Shown here: positions 46,902 to 54,160 of the stretch, in pieces
Numbering within the stretch: position 1 is the stretch's first letter
How the letters are laid out: each line of letters opens with the position of its first letter
Assembly (NCBI GenBank): GCA_944324195.1
Contig: CALUVJ010000004.1
Location: 1-54,160, forward strand
Direction: 5' to 3'
DNA from: Candidatus Gastranaerophilales bacterium
Lineage (GTDB): Bacteria; Cyanobacteriota; Vampirovibrionia; Gastranaerophilales; Gastranaerophilaceae
DNA length: 54,160 nucleotides
Notes under the pieces: generated by a model
What the model saw: the letters and a program-made list of their open reading frames with translations, nothing else
What the model was told of the DNA's origin: nothing
The model's database searches: none
Program-made: the position numbers and the translations under genes

Positions 46902-48160
46902 AATAAATCCTCTTCTATCAAAATATCATGTCCGATATCCTGCATCAATTCAAGATACGAATAAAAATGTTTGGACATAGATGTCAAATACTGACTCAAA
47001 ACTTCTTGATGTCCATTTTCATTAATAACCAAATCCGTATAAGAATTTTTACCTTTTATATAACCTTCTGTTGTCAATTTCACAATTTTTTCTGAATCTT
47101 CAAGAATCCTCTGTGAATAAGTCATATTTTCCGCAGAATATTTAAATATATTATAATCTTTTTTTAATTCGTACTTTAATTGATATTCATACGCTTTTTT
47201 ATTAACCTTGCTTCTTTCAAGAAAAATTTCCGCCTTCTGTATCTCCGGAGTAAAACTATATAAAACCGGTAAATCCAAGCCCAATCCGGCATAAGCTCCG
47301 CCATAATTATTAGCTGCTGACGGATGCGCCTGCCAGGCATAGCCGCCTGCAATACTTATATCAGGAATGCGATTCCGCTTTGACATTAAAAGTTCCTGCT
47401 CTGATTTTTTTATATTTTGATCAGAAATTTTTACTACATAACTGTATTCAAGCGCAGTTTTTTCCAAAAATTTGTAGTCAGGAAGTCTTATATCAAGAAA
47501 CGCCCAGTGAGCGAGAAGAGAATCTTCTTCTGTATCATACATGATTTCATCATTTCCGGTATTTAAAATTTTATTTAATTCAAATTGTTTAGCAAGCATA
47601 TTCGCTTTAGCGCGATTTACTTCTATAAGTTGTTGACCATACTGAATATCAGCTTTAAGATTATCAATTTCATAAGACGGATACTTTGCTTTTTTTGTCG
47701 TTATCTCTATCAAATCCTCAAACAACTTTAACCTGTCTTTTTGTATCTTATAAACAGATTTTGCATACAAAACATCAAAGTAGGCCTGCATAATTTGTAA
47801 TTTATAATTATGCTCCATCTGCTTTAATTCTGTTTCTTTTATAGAATAATCTTCCTGTGCAATTTTCTTTCTGACACCGCGTTTTAGAATTTCAACAGGT
47901 AAAGAAACACCCGCCTGGGAAGAATTTCCGAGAGCAACATTCCCGAGCATTACATTAGATTGAATTGAAGGATTTTTCAATCGGTCTGCAATCTTTATAT
48001 CTTTTTCCGCAGCTTTCAATTCCATACGCTTCATTTTTAAATCATAATTTTGGCTGAGACCGATTTCAATCATTTTATCAAGATTAACATTTAAAACACC
48101 CGCCTGAACACCAGGTGTTAAAAATATAAATAAAGCTAATGCAGGTAAAAATCTCTTCAT
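46898..48160 (-). CDS. TolC-like outer-membrane efflux factor
   Basis: 420 aa with a signal peptide (MKRFLPALALFIFLTPGVQA). Two halves of long coiled-coil helices are separated by short beta segments (SNVMLGNVALGNSSQAGVSL and DISIAGGYAWQAHPS), as in OMF proteins. No RND or MFP partner gene lies nearby, so its pump is elsewhere. Upstream of the HAD gene in a two-gene operon. Confidence 0.88.
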   Translation of the reverse strand: MKRFLPALALFIFLTPGVQAGVLNVNLDKMIEIGLSQNYDLKMKRMELKAAEKDIKIADRLKNPSIQSNVMLGNVALGNSSQAGVSLPVEILKRGVRKKIAQEDYSIKETELKQMEHNYKLQIMQAYFDVLYAKSVYKIQKDRLKLFEDLIEITTKKAKYPSYEIDNLKADIQYGQQLIEVNRAKANMLAKQFELNKILNTGNDEIMYDTEEDSLLAHWAFLDIRLPDYKFLEKTALEYSYVVKISDQNIKKSEQELLMSKRNRIPDISIAGGYAWQAHPSAANNYGGAYAGLGLDLPVLYSFTPEIQKAEIFLERSKVNKKAYEYQLKYELKKDYNIFKYSAENMTYSQRILEDSEKIVKLTTEGYIKGKNSYTDLVINENGHQEVLSQYLTSMSKHFYSYLELMQDIGHDILIEEDLL

Positions 48161-48177
48161 ATAGAATTAATATTAAC

Positions 48178-48200
48178 ATAAAAAAAACGCCCGAAGGCGT
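48178..48200 (-). terminator. terminator of the 48246 gene
   Basis: On the minus strand ACGCC-TTCG-GGCGT is followed by T8, a UUCG-capped hairpin. Confidence 0.88.
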
Positions 48201-48245
48201 ATAAATTTGGTTAATTAATAAGGTATTTTAATAAGGTTATTTATG

Positions 48246-48815
48246 CTAAACTTTGCTTTTCTTAAACCAGTTCACCGGATTAAGTTTTGAGAAAAAATTT
48301 GTTTTTGGGCCCGGCGGCTTTTTACCTCTTCTGAACACAAGAGCAAGAGAGCCAATCATAAGAAGCCCGGCCGCAATACCTTTTACGGCTTTTGGTATTC
48401 TTTCAAAAAATGAAGCAGTACCGTCCAATTTAGAAGAAATATTTGCTCCGACATCATTAAAACCGCCCCACGCATTTGCCTGACTTTGAGCATTTGCACC
48501 GATGCCGCCGAGCCCGAAAGCATTCAAGCCAGCATTTGATTCTGCACCTATTCCTCCCATGCCCCACGCATTCATGCCGGCATTGGAATTTACTCCGATT
48601 TGCTGCTGCATGGCAGATGGTGAAGAGTATGAAAAACTGTCTCCGTATTTTCCGTGATTTTGATACAAAGAACCCTGCATAGCATTTGCCAGATAAGGAT
48701 TTACCATGCCGTTCATTGCTGAAACATTGACTCCGCCGTTGCATAAATCATACGGAGCGTAATCAATGATTCCCTGAGCGTATAAATTATTTAAAGTATA
48801 CGGATTAACTGTCAT
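48246..48815 (-). CDS. Gly/Asn/Ala-rich repeat protein with C-terminal membrane anchor
   Basis: 189 aa from ATG 48815, chosen because AAAGG lies just before it. The middle holds three imperfect ~16-residue repeats (SNAGMNAWGMGGIGAE, SNAGLNAFGLGGIGAN, QANAWGGFNDVGAN). One hydrophobic helix (VKGIAAGLLMIGSLALVF) near residue 150 is followed by a basic tail (RRGKKPPGPK ... WFKKSKV), so the basic end is cytoplasmic and the repeat part may be outside, although no signal peptide is seen. An HLR1-like box lies upstream. Confidence 0.75.
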   Translation of the reverse strand: MTVNPYTLNNLYAQGIIDYAPYDLCNGGVNVSAMNGMVNPYLANAMQGSLYQNHGKYGDSFSYSSPSAMQQQIGVNSNAGMNAWGMGGIGAESNAGLNAFGLGGIGANAQSQANAWGGFNDVGANISSKLDGTASFFERIPKAVKGIAAGLLMIGSLALVFRRGKKPPGPKTNFFSKLNPVNWFKKSKV

Positions 48816-48872
48816 ACTAAAATACCTTTCACACATCTATATAAAGTTATTTTTTGTTAAAAAATTGCTTTA

Positions 48873-48890
48873 TTTGTAAAGCTTTGTTAC
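48873..48890 (-). promoter_or_regulatory. HLR1-like direct repeat before the 48815 gene
   Basis: The reverse strand reads GTAACA-AA-GC-TTTACA-AA, one mismatch to KTTACAWWNNKTTACAWW, 58 bases upstream of the start codon at 48815. Confidence 0.45.
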
Positions 48891-48900
48891 GATAAGTTTT

Positions 48901-50484
48901 ATGGAGAGAGATTTTATAAAAAAGCACCGGCAGATAATACTGATTAATTGTCTTATTCTTCTGGCTTTCATACTCGGCTACGGAAGATTCGGAGATATAA
49001 TTTTCGACTCCTTTAGAGAAGCTTACATTCCCGCTCAAATTATTAAAGGTCAGGTATTGTATAAAAACATATTTAATATCTATGCTCCGTTTTCGTATCT
49101 TTTTAATGCACTTCTTTTTAAAATCTTCGGAGTCAAATTGTCTGTTTTATATTTTGCAGGACTCTTTGCAACGGCAGGCATTACTAATTTTATTTATATA
49201 ATTTCTAACAAATTTTTTGATAAAAATTATTCCTTCGCATTCTCTCTGTTTTTCATCAGCGCGGCAGTACTCTCGGGAAACGTATTTAACTGCTTTTTCC
49301 CGTATTCTTACGGAATGCTTTACGGGCTTTTATTTATTCTTGCATCTTTATATTTTGCTTTAAATAAAAAATATACTCCCGCATTTTTAATGTACTCTTT
49401 TGCAATCTGCTCCAAATATGAGTTCTTACTTTTGTTACCGTTATTGTTTTACGCTGCAGGCAAAAAGAATCTGTGGAAAAATATTCTTGCATTAATCCTT
49501 CCCGCAATAATTACTTATTTACCGCTTTTAATTCAAGGAGCAGGAATAAAAAATCTCATCGTTTCATACCAGCTTACAATTGCCATGAGCGCAACAAAAA
49601 CGCTTTACTGGTTCTATTCTGTAACGGGGCTTGTGTTCAGACCGGAATTAATACCTGTTTATCTGGAAAACTTTATTAAATTTGCAATACCTGCGGCAGT
49701 AGCCTATTATGTCAGAAATTGGCTCATTTATCCCTTGATTCTTGCTTACTGCTATTTTATTTTTACTCCGGAAATCCTGATTTACATCTTCCCGCTCATT
49801 CTGCTTTTATTTATAGGAAGATTTACGGAATTATCTAACAAAGAAAGATTTTTTGTTGCAGCGTCCTTGTTGCTATCCGCGAAAATCTTTTTTGCCTTAA
49901 CTCTGCAATCATATGGGATATATTTTATTCCTTTTGCACTTATATCTATATTTATTCTGCTCCCCAAAAGAGTAAAGAATCCTGCTCTTGCGGTTCTTAT
50001 CCTGTGCGGAATCGCTTTTGGAATAAAAAATATTCAGACTCTTCATTCCAAAAATATCAAAATAACTTCAAAACAGGGAACAATATACACAACTTCCGGA
50101 AATTCAATAAAACCGCTTGTAGAATATATAAATGCAAACACAAAACCTGAAGATAAAGTCCTCGTCTATCCGGAATGTCTCGGAGTAAATATTCTAACAG
50201 GCAGAGATACAGATAACAAGTTTTACTCTCTCATACCTTTGTATGTAGAAACTTTCGGAGAGGATGTTATTATAAAGCGTCTGGAGATAAAACAGCCGGA
50301 ATATATTGTTATAAGTAATTATGACACCTCTATTTATTATTACTCATATTTTGGCAAAGATTACGCGGCAAAAATAATGGATTTTATTCTACAAAATTAT
50401 AATAAACAAACAGAAATAGGAAAAGGATTAGTTTTCACCGTTTATAAGCTTAAATCTCATCATCCTTCTCGGCAGCACGCCTGA
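48901..50484 (+). CDS. GT-C-like membrane glycosyltransferase
   Basis: 527 aa with about ten to twelve membrane helices and a ~120-aa C-terminal domain. The first loop has FDSFREAYIPAQIIKGQVLY and NIYAPFSYLF, the D/E-containing motif of GT39/GT83-type enzymes that use polyprenyl-phosphate sugars. A role in lipid A or protein glycosylation is possible. No Shine-Dalgarno; TACGAT at 48888-48893 suggests a leaderless transcript. Its last 35 bases overlap the converging 50450 gene. Confidence 0.75.
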   Translation: MERDFIKKHRQIILINCLILLAFILGYGRFGDIIFDSFREAYIPAQIIKGQVLYKNIFNIYAPFSYLFNALLFKIFGVKLSVLYFAGLFATAGITNFIYIISNKFFDKNYSFAFSLFFISAAVLSGNVFNCFFPYSYGMLYGLLFILASLYFALNKKYTPAFLMYSFAICSKYEFLLLLPLLFYAAGKKNLWKNILALILPAIITYLPLLIQGAGIKNLIVSYQLTIAMSATKTLYWFYSVTGLVFRPELIPVYLENFIKFAIPAAVAYYVRNWLIYPLILAYCYFIFTPEILIYIFPLILLLFIGRFTELSNKERFFVAASLLLSAKIFFALTLQSYGIYFIPFALISIFILLPKRVKNPALAVLILCGIAFGIKNIQTLHSKNIKITSKQGTIYTTSGNSIKPLVEYINANTKPEDKVLVYPECLGVNILTGRDTDNKFYSLIPLYVETFGEDVIIKRLEIKQPEYIVISNYDTSIYYYSYFGKDYAAKIMDFILQNYNKQTEIGKGLVFTVYKLKSHHPSRQHA

Positions 50485-51490
50485 GAATATTTCTGTCTAA
50501 TTTTTTCTTGCCGTATTTCTTATGAGATTCTTCCATAAGTTTTTCACTCGGACGCTTTTTACCCTTTGACTTCTTACCGGCAGATTTTATTTCATTCTCT
50601 GCATATCCCCCTGCATATTTACCCCTACCCCCGAGTTCTTTGTACCACATTGACCATAAAATCGAACGCATCGGAAGTGTGTATTGAATTAAAATTTGTG
50701 CCGCAAAAACCTTGATAGTAAAAATTGCAACATCGTATTCCGTCGGAGATTTTACGCCGTACTGAGTAAGATCAGGCATCGGAAGCTGAGAAATTACGGG
50801 AATTATCCCTCGTGCAAGGAAATCATTTATTCCCGTCAAATCAAAAACTTTTATAAATAACTGCGGAATAAAAATATAAGTTAATGCACCTGCTAATGCC
50901 ATCAGCATAAAAGTTGAAGCAAAATGACCCTTTACAAGCATCAGACTTCTTTTTACGCATCCGATAGGAGAAAGCTCCGGCTCAAATGTAAATACCTGAA
51001 AAACAAGTACAAAGTAAATTGCAAGTATACCGCAAATTATCAAGAACAGAGGACATAATGAAAGCGCTGAAAAAATTCCGAACAAAAACCATAATCCGAT
51101 AAAAGGTATTGTTCTTCTTTTTATCAATTCGGTATGTGCTCCAAAATCATAAACTCTGCCTGATTTTTGCATATTTTCATACATAGAATTTACTGCGCCG
51201 TATGCAACCAGATAATCCCAGAAAGCTTTAACAAAAATTGCAAGTCCCGGAAGAGTTATAAGAACAGACAATAATATAAGTATATTGAAATTATTTAAAG
51301 CGGAAAATTTATCAATCAGCGGAGGTAAATTTTTTGTATATAAATATGTAATTAAAAATACCAGAAGCAACCCTGCAATTTGCCCGAGTACAGGAAAAGT
51401 CATATACCGTACAAATTTTGTAAAGTTTGAAAAATACAAACCTATTGCTTCCATAAAAATATCCAAAGGCGTATTATTTTTTTTAGACAT
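50450..51490 (-). CDS. multi-pass membrane protein of unknown function
   Basis: 346 aa with about six hydrophobic segments and a highly basic C-terminal tail (KKSKGKKRPSEKLMEE). The segment ELSPIGCVKRSLMLVKGHF resembles the cytoplasmic helices of DUF975/glycerophosphodiester-type membrane proteins, but I cannot assign a family. A purine-rich insertion (50602-50634) encodes GGRGKYAGGYAEN just before the tail. Convergent 35-base overlap with the glycosyltransferase gene. Confidence 0.7.
   Translation of the reverse strand: MSKKNNTPLDIFMEAIGLYFSNFTKFVRYMTFPVLGQIAGLLLVFLITYLYTKNLPPLIDKFSALNNFNILILLSVLITLPGLAIFVKAFWDYLVAYGAVNSMYENMQKSGRVYDFGAHTELIKRRTIPFIGLWFLFGIFSALSLCPLFLIICGILAIYFVLVFQVFTFEPELSPIGCVKRSLMLVKGHFASTFMLMALAGALTYIFIPQLFIKVFDLTGINDFLARGIIPVISQLPMPDLTQYGVKSPTEYDVAIFTIKVFAAQILIQYTLPMRSILWSMWYKELGGRGKYAGGYAENEIKSAGKKSKGKKRPSEKLMEESHKKYGKKKLDRNILRRAAEKDDEI
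50602..50634 (-). repeat. G-rich segment inside a coding region, copy A
   Basis: The minus strand reads GGGGGTAGGGGTAAATATG followed by a second G run. A near copy lies at 52612-52638 in an unrelated gene. Possible small mobile or dispersed element. Confidence 0.5.
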
Positions 51491-51543
51491 TTATCTTTTC
51501 TCCGCTTCTCTTTTCTTACTCATTGTAGTATAAAGATATTAGT

Positions 51544-52155
51544 ATGAAAAATTTAACAAAAGAAGATTACCTGTCGGGCAAAGTTAACTTACACATACAT
51601 TCAAATTATTCCGACGGAAAAGCCGATTTTAAAGAGATTATAGATAACGCAAAGAAAAACGGTTATAAACTTATATCCATAACCGACCATAACACTGTTG
51701 ATGGACACAAAAAATATAAAGATGAAATTCTGATTACCGGAGCTGAATTTGACTGCTGGTTCGGATACGTTTTTATACACCTTCTTGCTTACGGAATAGA
51801 TGTAGAGAATCCTGCACTTGCCCCGTTTTTAGCAAAAACAAAAGCTGAAACGGAAGGAGATATTATACGTCTTTTTGCAAGAAGAAATGTTCCGAAATTA
51901 ATCAAAGCAATCCACGAAGCCGGCGGAATCGCAGTCCTTGCGCATCCTGCCTGTTACTGGGCAATCAGCCTGGAAGGTCTCATAAAAAAACTTATGAAAT
52001 ACGGCTTGGACGGAATAGAAGTATATTATCCTTACCCGAGATTCAGAAAAATCGTTAAATTCCATTCATCAAAAGATGTAAAAAAAATTGCCGACAAATA
52101 CCCGCAATTAATCCAAACGGGCGGAACAGATTTTCATGGCGAAAACTTTAATTAG
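51544..52155 (+). CDS. PHP-domain metal-dependent phosphoesterase
   Basis: 203 aa. HIHSNYSDG, ITDHNTVDG, TGAEF, AVLAHPA and GTDFHG are the metal-binding motifs of the PHP superfamily (YciV/RNase AM-like). It is shorter than YciV (about 290 aa) and ends a few residues after GTDFHG. Probably hydrolyses a nucleotide or oligonucleotide phosphate. TATAAA at 51529-51534 lies just before ATG 51544 with no Shine-Dalgarno, so the transcript is likely leaderless. Confidence 0.88.
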   Translation: MKNLTKEDYLSGKVNLHIHSNYSDGKADFKEIIDNAKKNGYKLISITDHNTVDGHKKYKDEILITGAEFDCWFGYVFIHLLAYGIDVENPALAPFLAKTKAETEGDIIRLFARRNVPKLIKAIHEAGGIAVLAHPACYWAISLEGLIKKLMKYGLDGIEVYYPYPRFRKIVKFHSSKDVKKIADKYPQLIQTGGTDFHGENFN

Positions 52156-52223
52156 CCAATCGTCTGAATAATTTACCCCCCAATTTGATAATTCTTTTTT
52201 TATCTTGACTGAAATAACATGGC

Positions 52224-52237
52224 TTAGTCGAGACTAA
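52224..52237. repeat. palindrome TTAGTC-GA-GACTAA before the radical-SAM gene
   Basis: Perfect 6-bp inverted repeat with a 2-base centre, four bases before the AGGAGG ribosome site of the 52249 gene. Could be an operator or a hairpin that limits translation. Confidence 0.5.
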
Positions 52238-52248
52238 AAGGAGGATTT

Positions 52249-53181
52249 ATGAGCAACAGTATTTATACGGCACCCGTATATAAACTAGTAGATTTCAATA
52301 ATCTGTTTATAGAACTTACCGCAAAAAATTGCAACCAGAGATGTTCAAGCTGTTATATAGAATTCGGGAACAGTTTTGGGATTACAAAACAAGTAAAAGA
52401 TTTTATTTCCGTCGATAAAATTAAAGAAGCACTTGAAGATACAAAAAATGAAAATTTGTACTGTATTTATTTAACCGGTGCTGAACCGATGACACACCCT
52501 GATTTTAATACAATTTTAAGACTTTGCCTCAAAAGATGCAATGTTTGTATTTGTACAAACGCAAGTTTTTTGAACGAGAAAAAAATAAGATTTCTAAAAA
52601 AAGTCGAAGAAGAGGGGGTAGGGGGAAATATGGGGATAAATGCCGGATTAAAAACAGGAGCAACGACAAGCTGCGGAACGGATATAAAGCAACAGGACAA
52701 AAGCGGAGGTAATCAGATATTTTTTAAATTGTCCGTCACACACTATAATGAACTTAAAAGCGACAAAGCCAAATACAGAGGCAATTTCCGACAAACAATT
52801 TATGCTCTTAAAACGCTTAGCAGATATAATTTTAACTCCGTTCTTAACGTACAAAATTTCTATAAACTAAAAGAGTCAGAAATTCTTGAAAATTTCAACT
52901 ACATATTTAAAGAAAATGAAATAACGAATACGGACATCCAAATAACAGCTTCCTACCCGTCATTTGAAGATGAAAATTTTTCAAAACCGTCTCAAAAAAC
53001 CGATTGCATGTACGGCCGAACTCTTTGTCAAAACGGAATATATTCTTGCCCATTCCTTGCAAATGATTACAGAGGACGTTCTGGCAGCTCCTTTAAAGAT
53101 TTTTCAAAAAACATAACTGCGGAAACAGATTTTTGTGCAACTTGCTCAAAAAATAATAACTACATGTTCGCAATAGGATAA
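52249..53181 (+). CDS. radical-SAM protein with SPASM-like C-terminus
   Basis: 310 aa. CNQRCSSC (Cys28, Cys32, Cys35) is the radical-SAM cluster motif and YLTGAEPMTHPDF the GGE-like strand. The C-terminal Cys residues (CMYGRTLCQ, CPFLAND, FCATC) suggest one auxiliary cluster. Residues ~121-157 are a Gly/Lys-rich insertion (EEGVGGNMGINAG ... DKSGGN) in the middle of the barrel, unlike the rest, starting at a G-rich DNA segment. Likely modifies a peptide or sugar; substrate unknown. AAAAGGAGG ribosome site. Confidence 0.82.
   Translation: MSNSIYTAPVYKLVDFNNLFIELTAKNCNQRCSSCYIEFGNSFGITKQVKDFISVDKIKEALEDTKNENLYCIYLTGAEPMTHPDFNTILRLCLKRCNVCICTNASFLNEKKIRFLKKVEEEGVGGNMGINAGLKTGATTSCGTDIKQQDKSGGNQIFFKLSVTHYNELKSDKAKYRGNFRQTIYALKTLSRYNFNSVLNVQNFYKLKESEILENFNYIFKENEITNTDIQITASYPSFEDENFSKPSQKTDCMYGRTLCQNGIYSCPFLANDYRGRSGSSFKDFSKNITAETDFCATCSKNNNYMFAIG
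52612..52638 (+). repeat. G-rich segment inside a coding region, copy B
   Basis: GAGGGGGTAGGGGGAAATATG plus GGGGATA nearly equals the minus-strand segment at 50602-50634. It opens the low-complexity insertion in the radical-SAM protein. Confidence 0.5.
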
Positions 53182-53255
53182 AAAATTTTACAAAAGAAAA
53201 ATAACTTATATAATCCTTATATAAGCATTTTCAGAGGATTACAGGCCTGAAAGAT

Positions 53256-53273
53256 AGTTAACATTTGTAACAT
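53256..53273 (-). promoter_or_regulatory. weak HLR1-like element before the GH57 gene
   Basis: The reverse strand reads GTTACA-AA-TG-TTAACT, two mismatches to KTTACAWWNNKTTACAWW. Weaker than the other sites and on the opposite strand to the gene. Confidence 0.3.
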
Positions 53274-53378
53274 TATTCCGTTGAATTAATACTAAAGAGT
53301 TAATTTTTTGATAAGATTATGTTATAAATAATAATGTAAAAATATATATTCAAACACGAGAAATGAACGGAGGCAAAA

Positions 53379-54160
53379 ATGTCAGTAGGACAATTCGTAT
53401 TTATGTTACACAGCCACCTGCCATATTACAGAAAAGCAGGTATGTGGCCATTCGGTGAAGAAAATCTTTACGAATGTATGGCAGAAACTTATGTACCTCT
53501 ACTTAACGCAATCGCAGAATTATATGATGAAGGTATAAAAGCGAAATTAACAGTCGGTATAACTCCAATTCTTGCAGAACAGTTAAATGATGAACACCTG
53601 CAAAACGGTTTTGTTGAATACATTGATTCGAGAATCAGTGCTGTTGCAAAAGATTTGGACAGATATCCTGATCCGAAAGTTGCTCATTCACAGCATTTAA
53701 AATATCTTGCAAAATATTACTACGATTTGTGGAATAAATTGAGAGATGATTTTGTTAATAAATACGAAAAGAACTTGATTAAATATTTCAAAAAATATCA
53801 AGACCTCGGCTGCATTGAAATTACAACCTCCGGTGCAACCCACGGTTTTTCTCCGCTTCTTGCTACTGACAGCAACCTGAATGCTCAATTTAAAGTAGGT
53901 CAGGATACAACAAAAAGATTATTCGGCAAAAAAGCAATGGGCGCATGGCTTCCTGAGTGTGCTTACCGTCAGGGATACGAATACGTAGGAAAAGACGGTA
54001 AAAAGCACTGGAGACCTGCTATCGAAGTTACACTGCAAAACAATGATATTCAATACTTCTTTACGGAATCTCACGTAATTGAGGGCGGAAATTCTATCGG
54101 TAACAGACGTGTAATCGGTATGTACGGAAATATTGAATATATTCCGCTTCCGGAAAGACC
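53379..54160 (+). CDS. GH57 1,4-alpha-glucan branching enzyme (5' part, cut by window end)
   Basis: 260 codons are visible and the frame is open at the end. MLHSHLPYYRK is GH57 motif 1, TTSGATHGFSPLL motif 2, and GAWLPECAYRQGYE motif 3 with the catalytic nucleophile Glu193. This is the prokaryotic-type glycogen branching enzyme seen in Thermus and in Cyanobacteria and relatives. ATG 53379 has CGGAGG five bases upstream. It implies that the cell stores glycogen. Confidence 0.93.
   Translation, partial: MSVGQFVFMLHSHLPYYRKAGMWPFGEENLYECMAETYVPLLNAIAELYDEGIKAKLTVGITPILAEQLNDEHLQNGFVEYIDSRISAVAKDLDRYPDPKVAHSQHLKYLAKYYYDLWNKLRDDFVNKYEKNLIKYFKKYQDLGCIEITTSGATHGFSPLLATDSNLNAQFKVGQDTTKRLFGKKAMGAWLPECAYRQGYEYVGKDGKKHWRPAIEVTLQNNDIQYFFTESHVIEGGNSIGNRRVIGMYGNIEYIPLPER

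Overview
The window is AT-rich and comes from a Gram-negative bacterium. It carries lpxD, lpxC and fabZ, an ADP-heptose-type nucleotidyltransferase (rfaE2), a TolC-like outer-membrane factor, diaminopimelate genes (dapB, asd), the MEP-pathway gene ispF, a DciA-like protein and a GH57 glucan-branching enzyme. Several promoter regions contain direct repeats matching the cyanobacterial HLR1/RpaB consensus. My best guess is a non-photosynthetic relative of Cyanobacteria (Vampirovibrionia/Gastranaerophilales type). This rests on motifs and gene content only, at moderate confidence. No photosynthesis gene, insertion sequence, phage module or CRISPR array is visible.

Region 1 (1-19,200): dispersed-type repeats, a C11 tract and tRNA-Gln, then a roughly 400-nt structured leader with two 30-nt palindromes and an internal terminator hairpin. 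This precedes one enormous gene, 755-19156 (6133 aa). Its two ends are the N- and C-terminal domains of the flagellar filament cap FliD. Its centre is about thirty hook-IN-like modules and six GLUG-type beta-helix blocks. FliD is normally about 450-700 aa, so this looks like a filament cap rebuilt as a giant adhesin, and it is the most remarkable object here.

Region 2 (19,200-33,000): a secreted glycine-zipper protein, an isopropylmalate/homocitrate-synthase-family enzyme, an AGCS amino-acid symporter, several orphan small genes (one of 58 aa and one of 29 aa), an SDR-bioB-chrA-chrA operon, a MotA/MotB-type pair resembling ZorAB, and a divergent 1098-aa zinc-ribbon/cyclase-like/STAND-like/TPR protein whose catalytic motifs look eroded.

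Region 3 (33,100-38,100): one envelope operon, dapB-asd-orf-rfaE2-lpxD-lpxC-fabZ, with an exact HLR1-type direct repeat in front and a bidirectional terminator shared with ispF behind.

Region 4 (38,100-54,160): ispF, a small orphan gene, a ykgJ-like/yihY/nrnA operon divergent from a dciA-like gene, a repeat-containing orphan protein, secA, a Cof-type HAD phosphatase with a TolC-like factor, a glycine/asparagine-rich anchored protein, a GT-C-like membrane glycosyltransferase, a multi-pass membrane protein, a PHP phosphoesterase, a radical-SAM protein with a low-complexity insertion, and the first half of a GH57 branching enzyme cut by the window end.

Overall the window is a chromosomal mix of envelope biogenesis (peptidoglycan precursor, lipid A, heptose, secretion, efflux) and surface or signalling genes. 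Many of the orphan genes have HLR1-like boxes upstream, which suggests a shared envelope/stress regulon.
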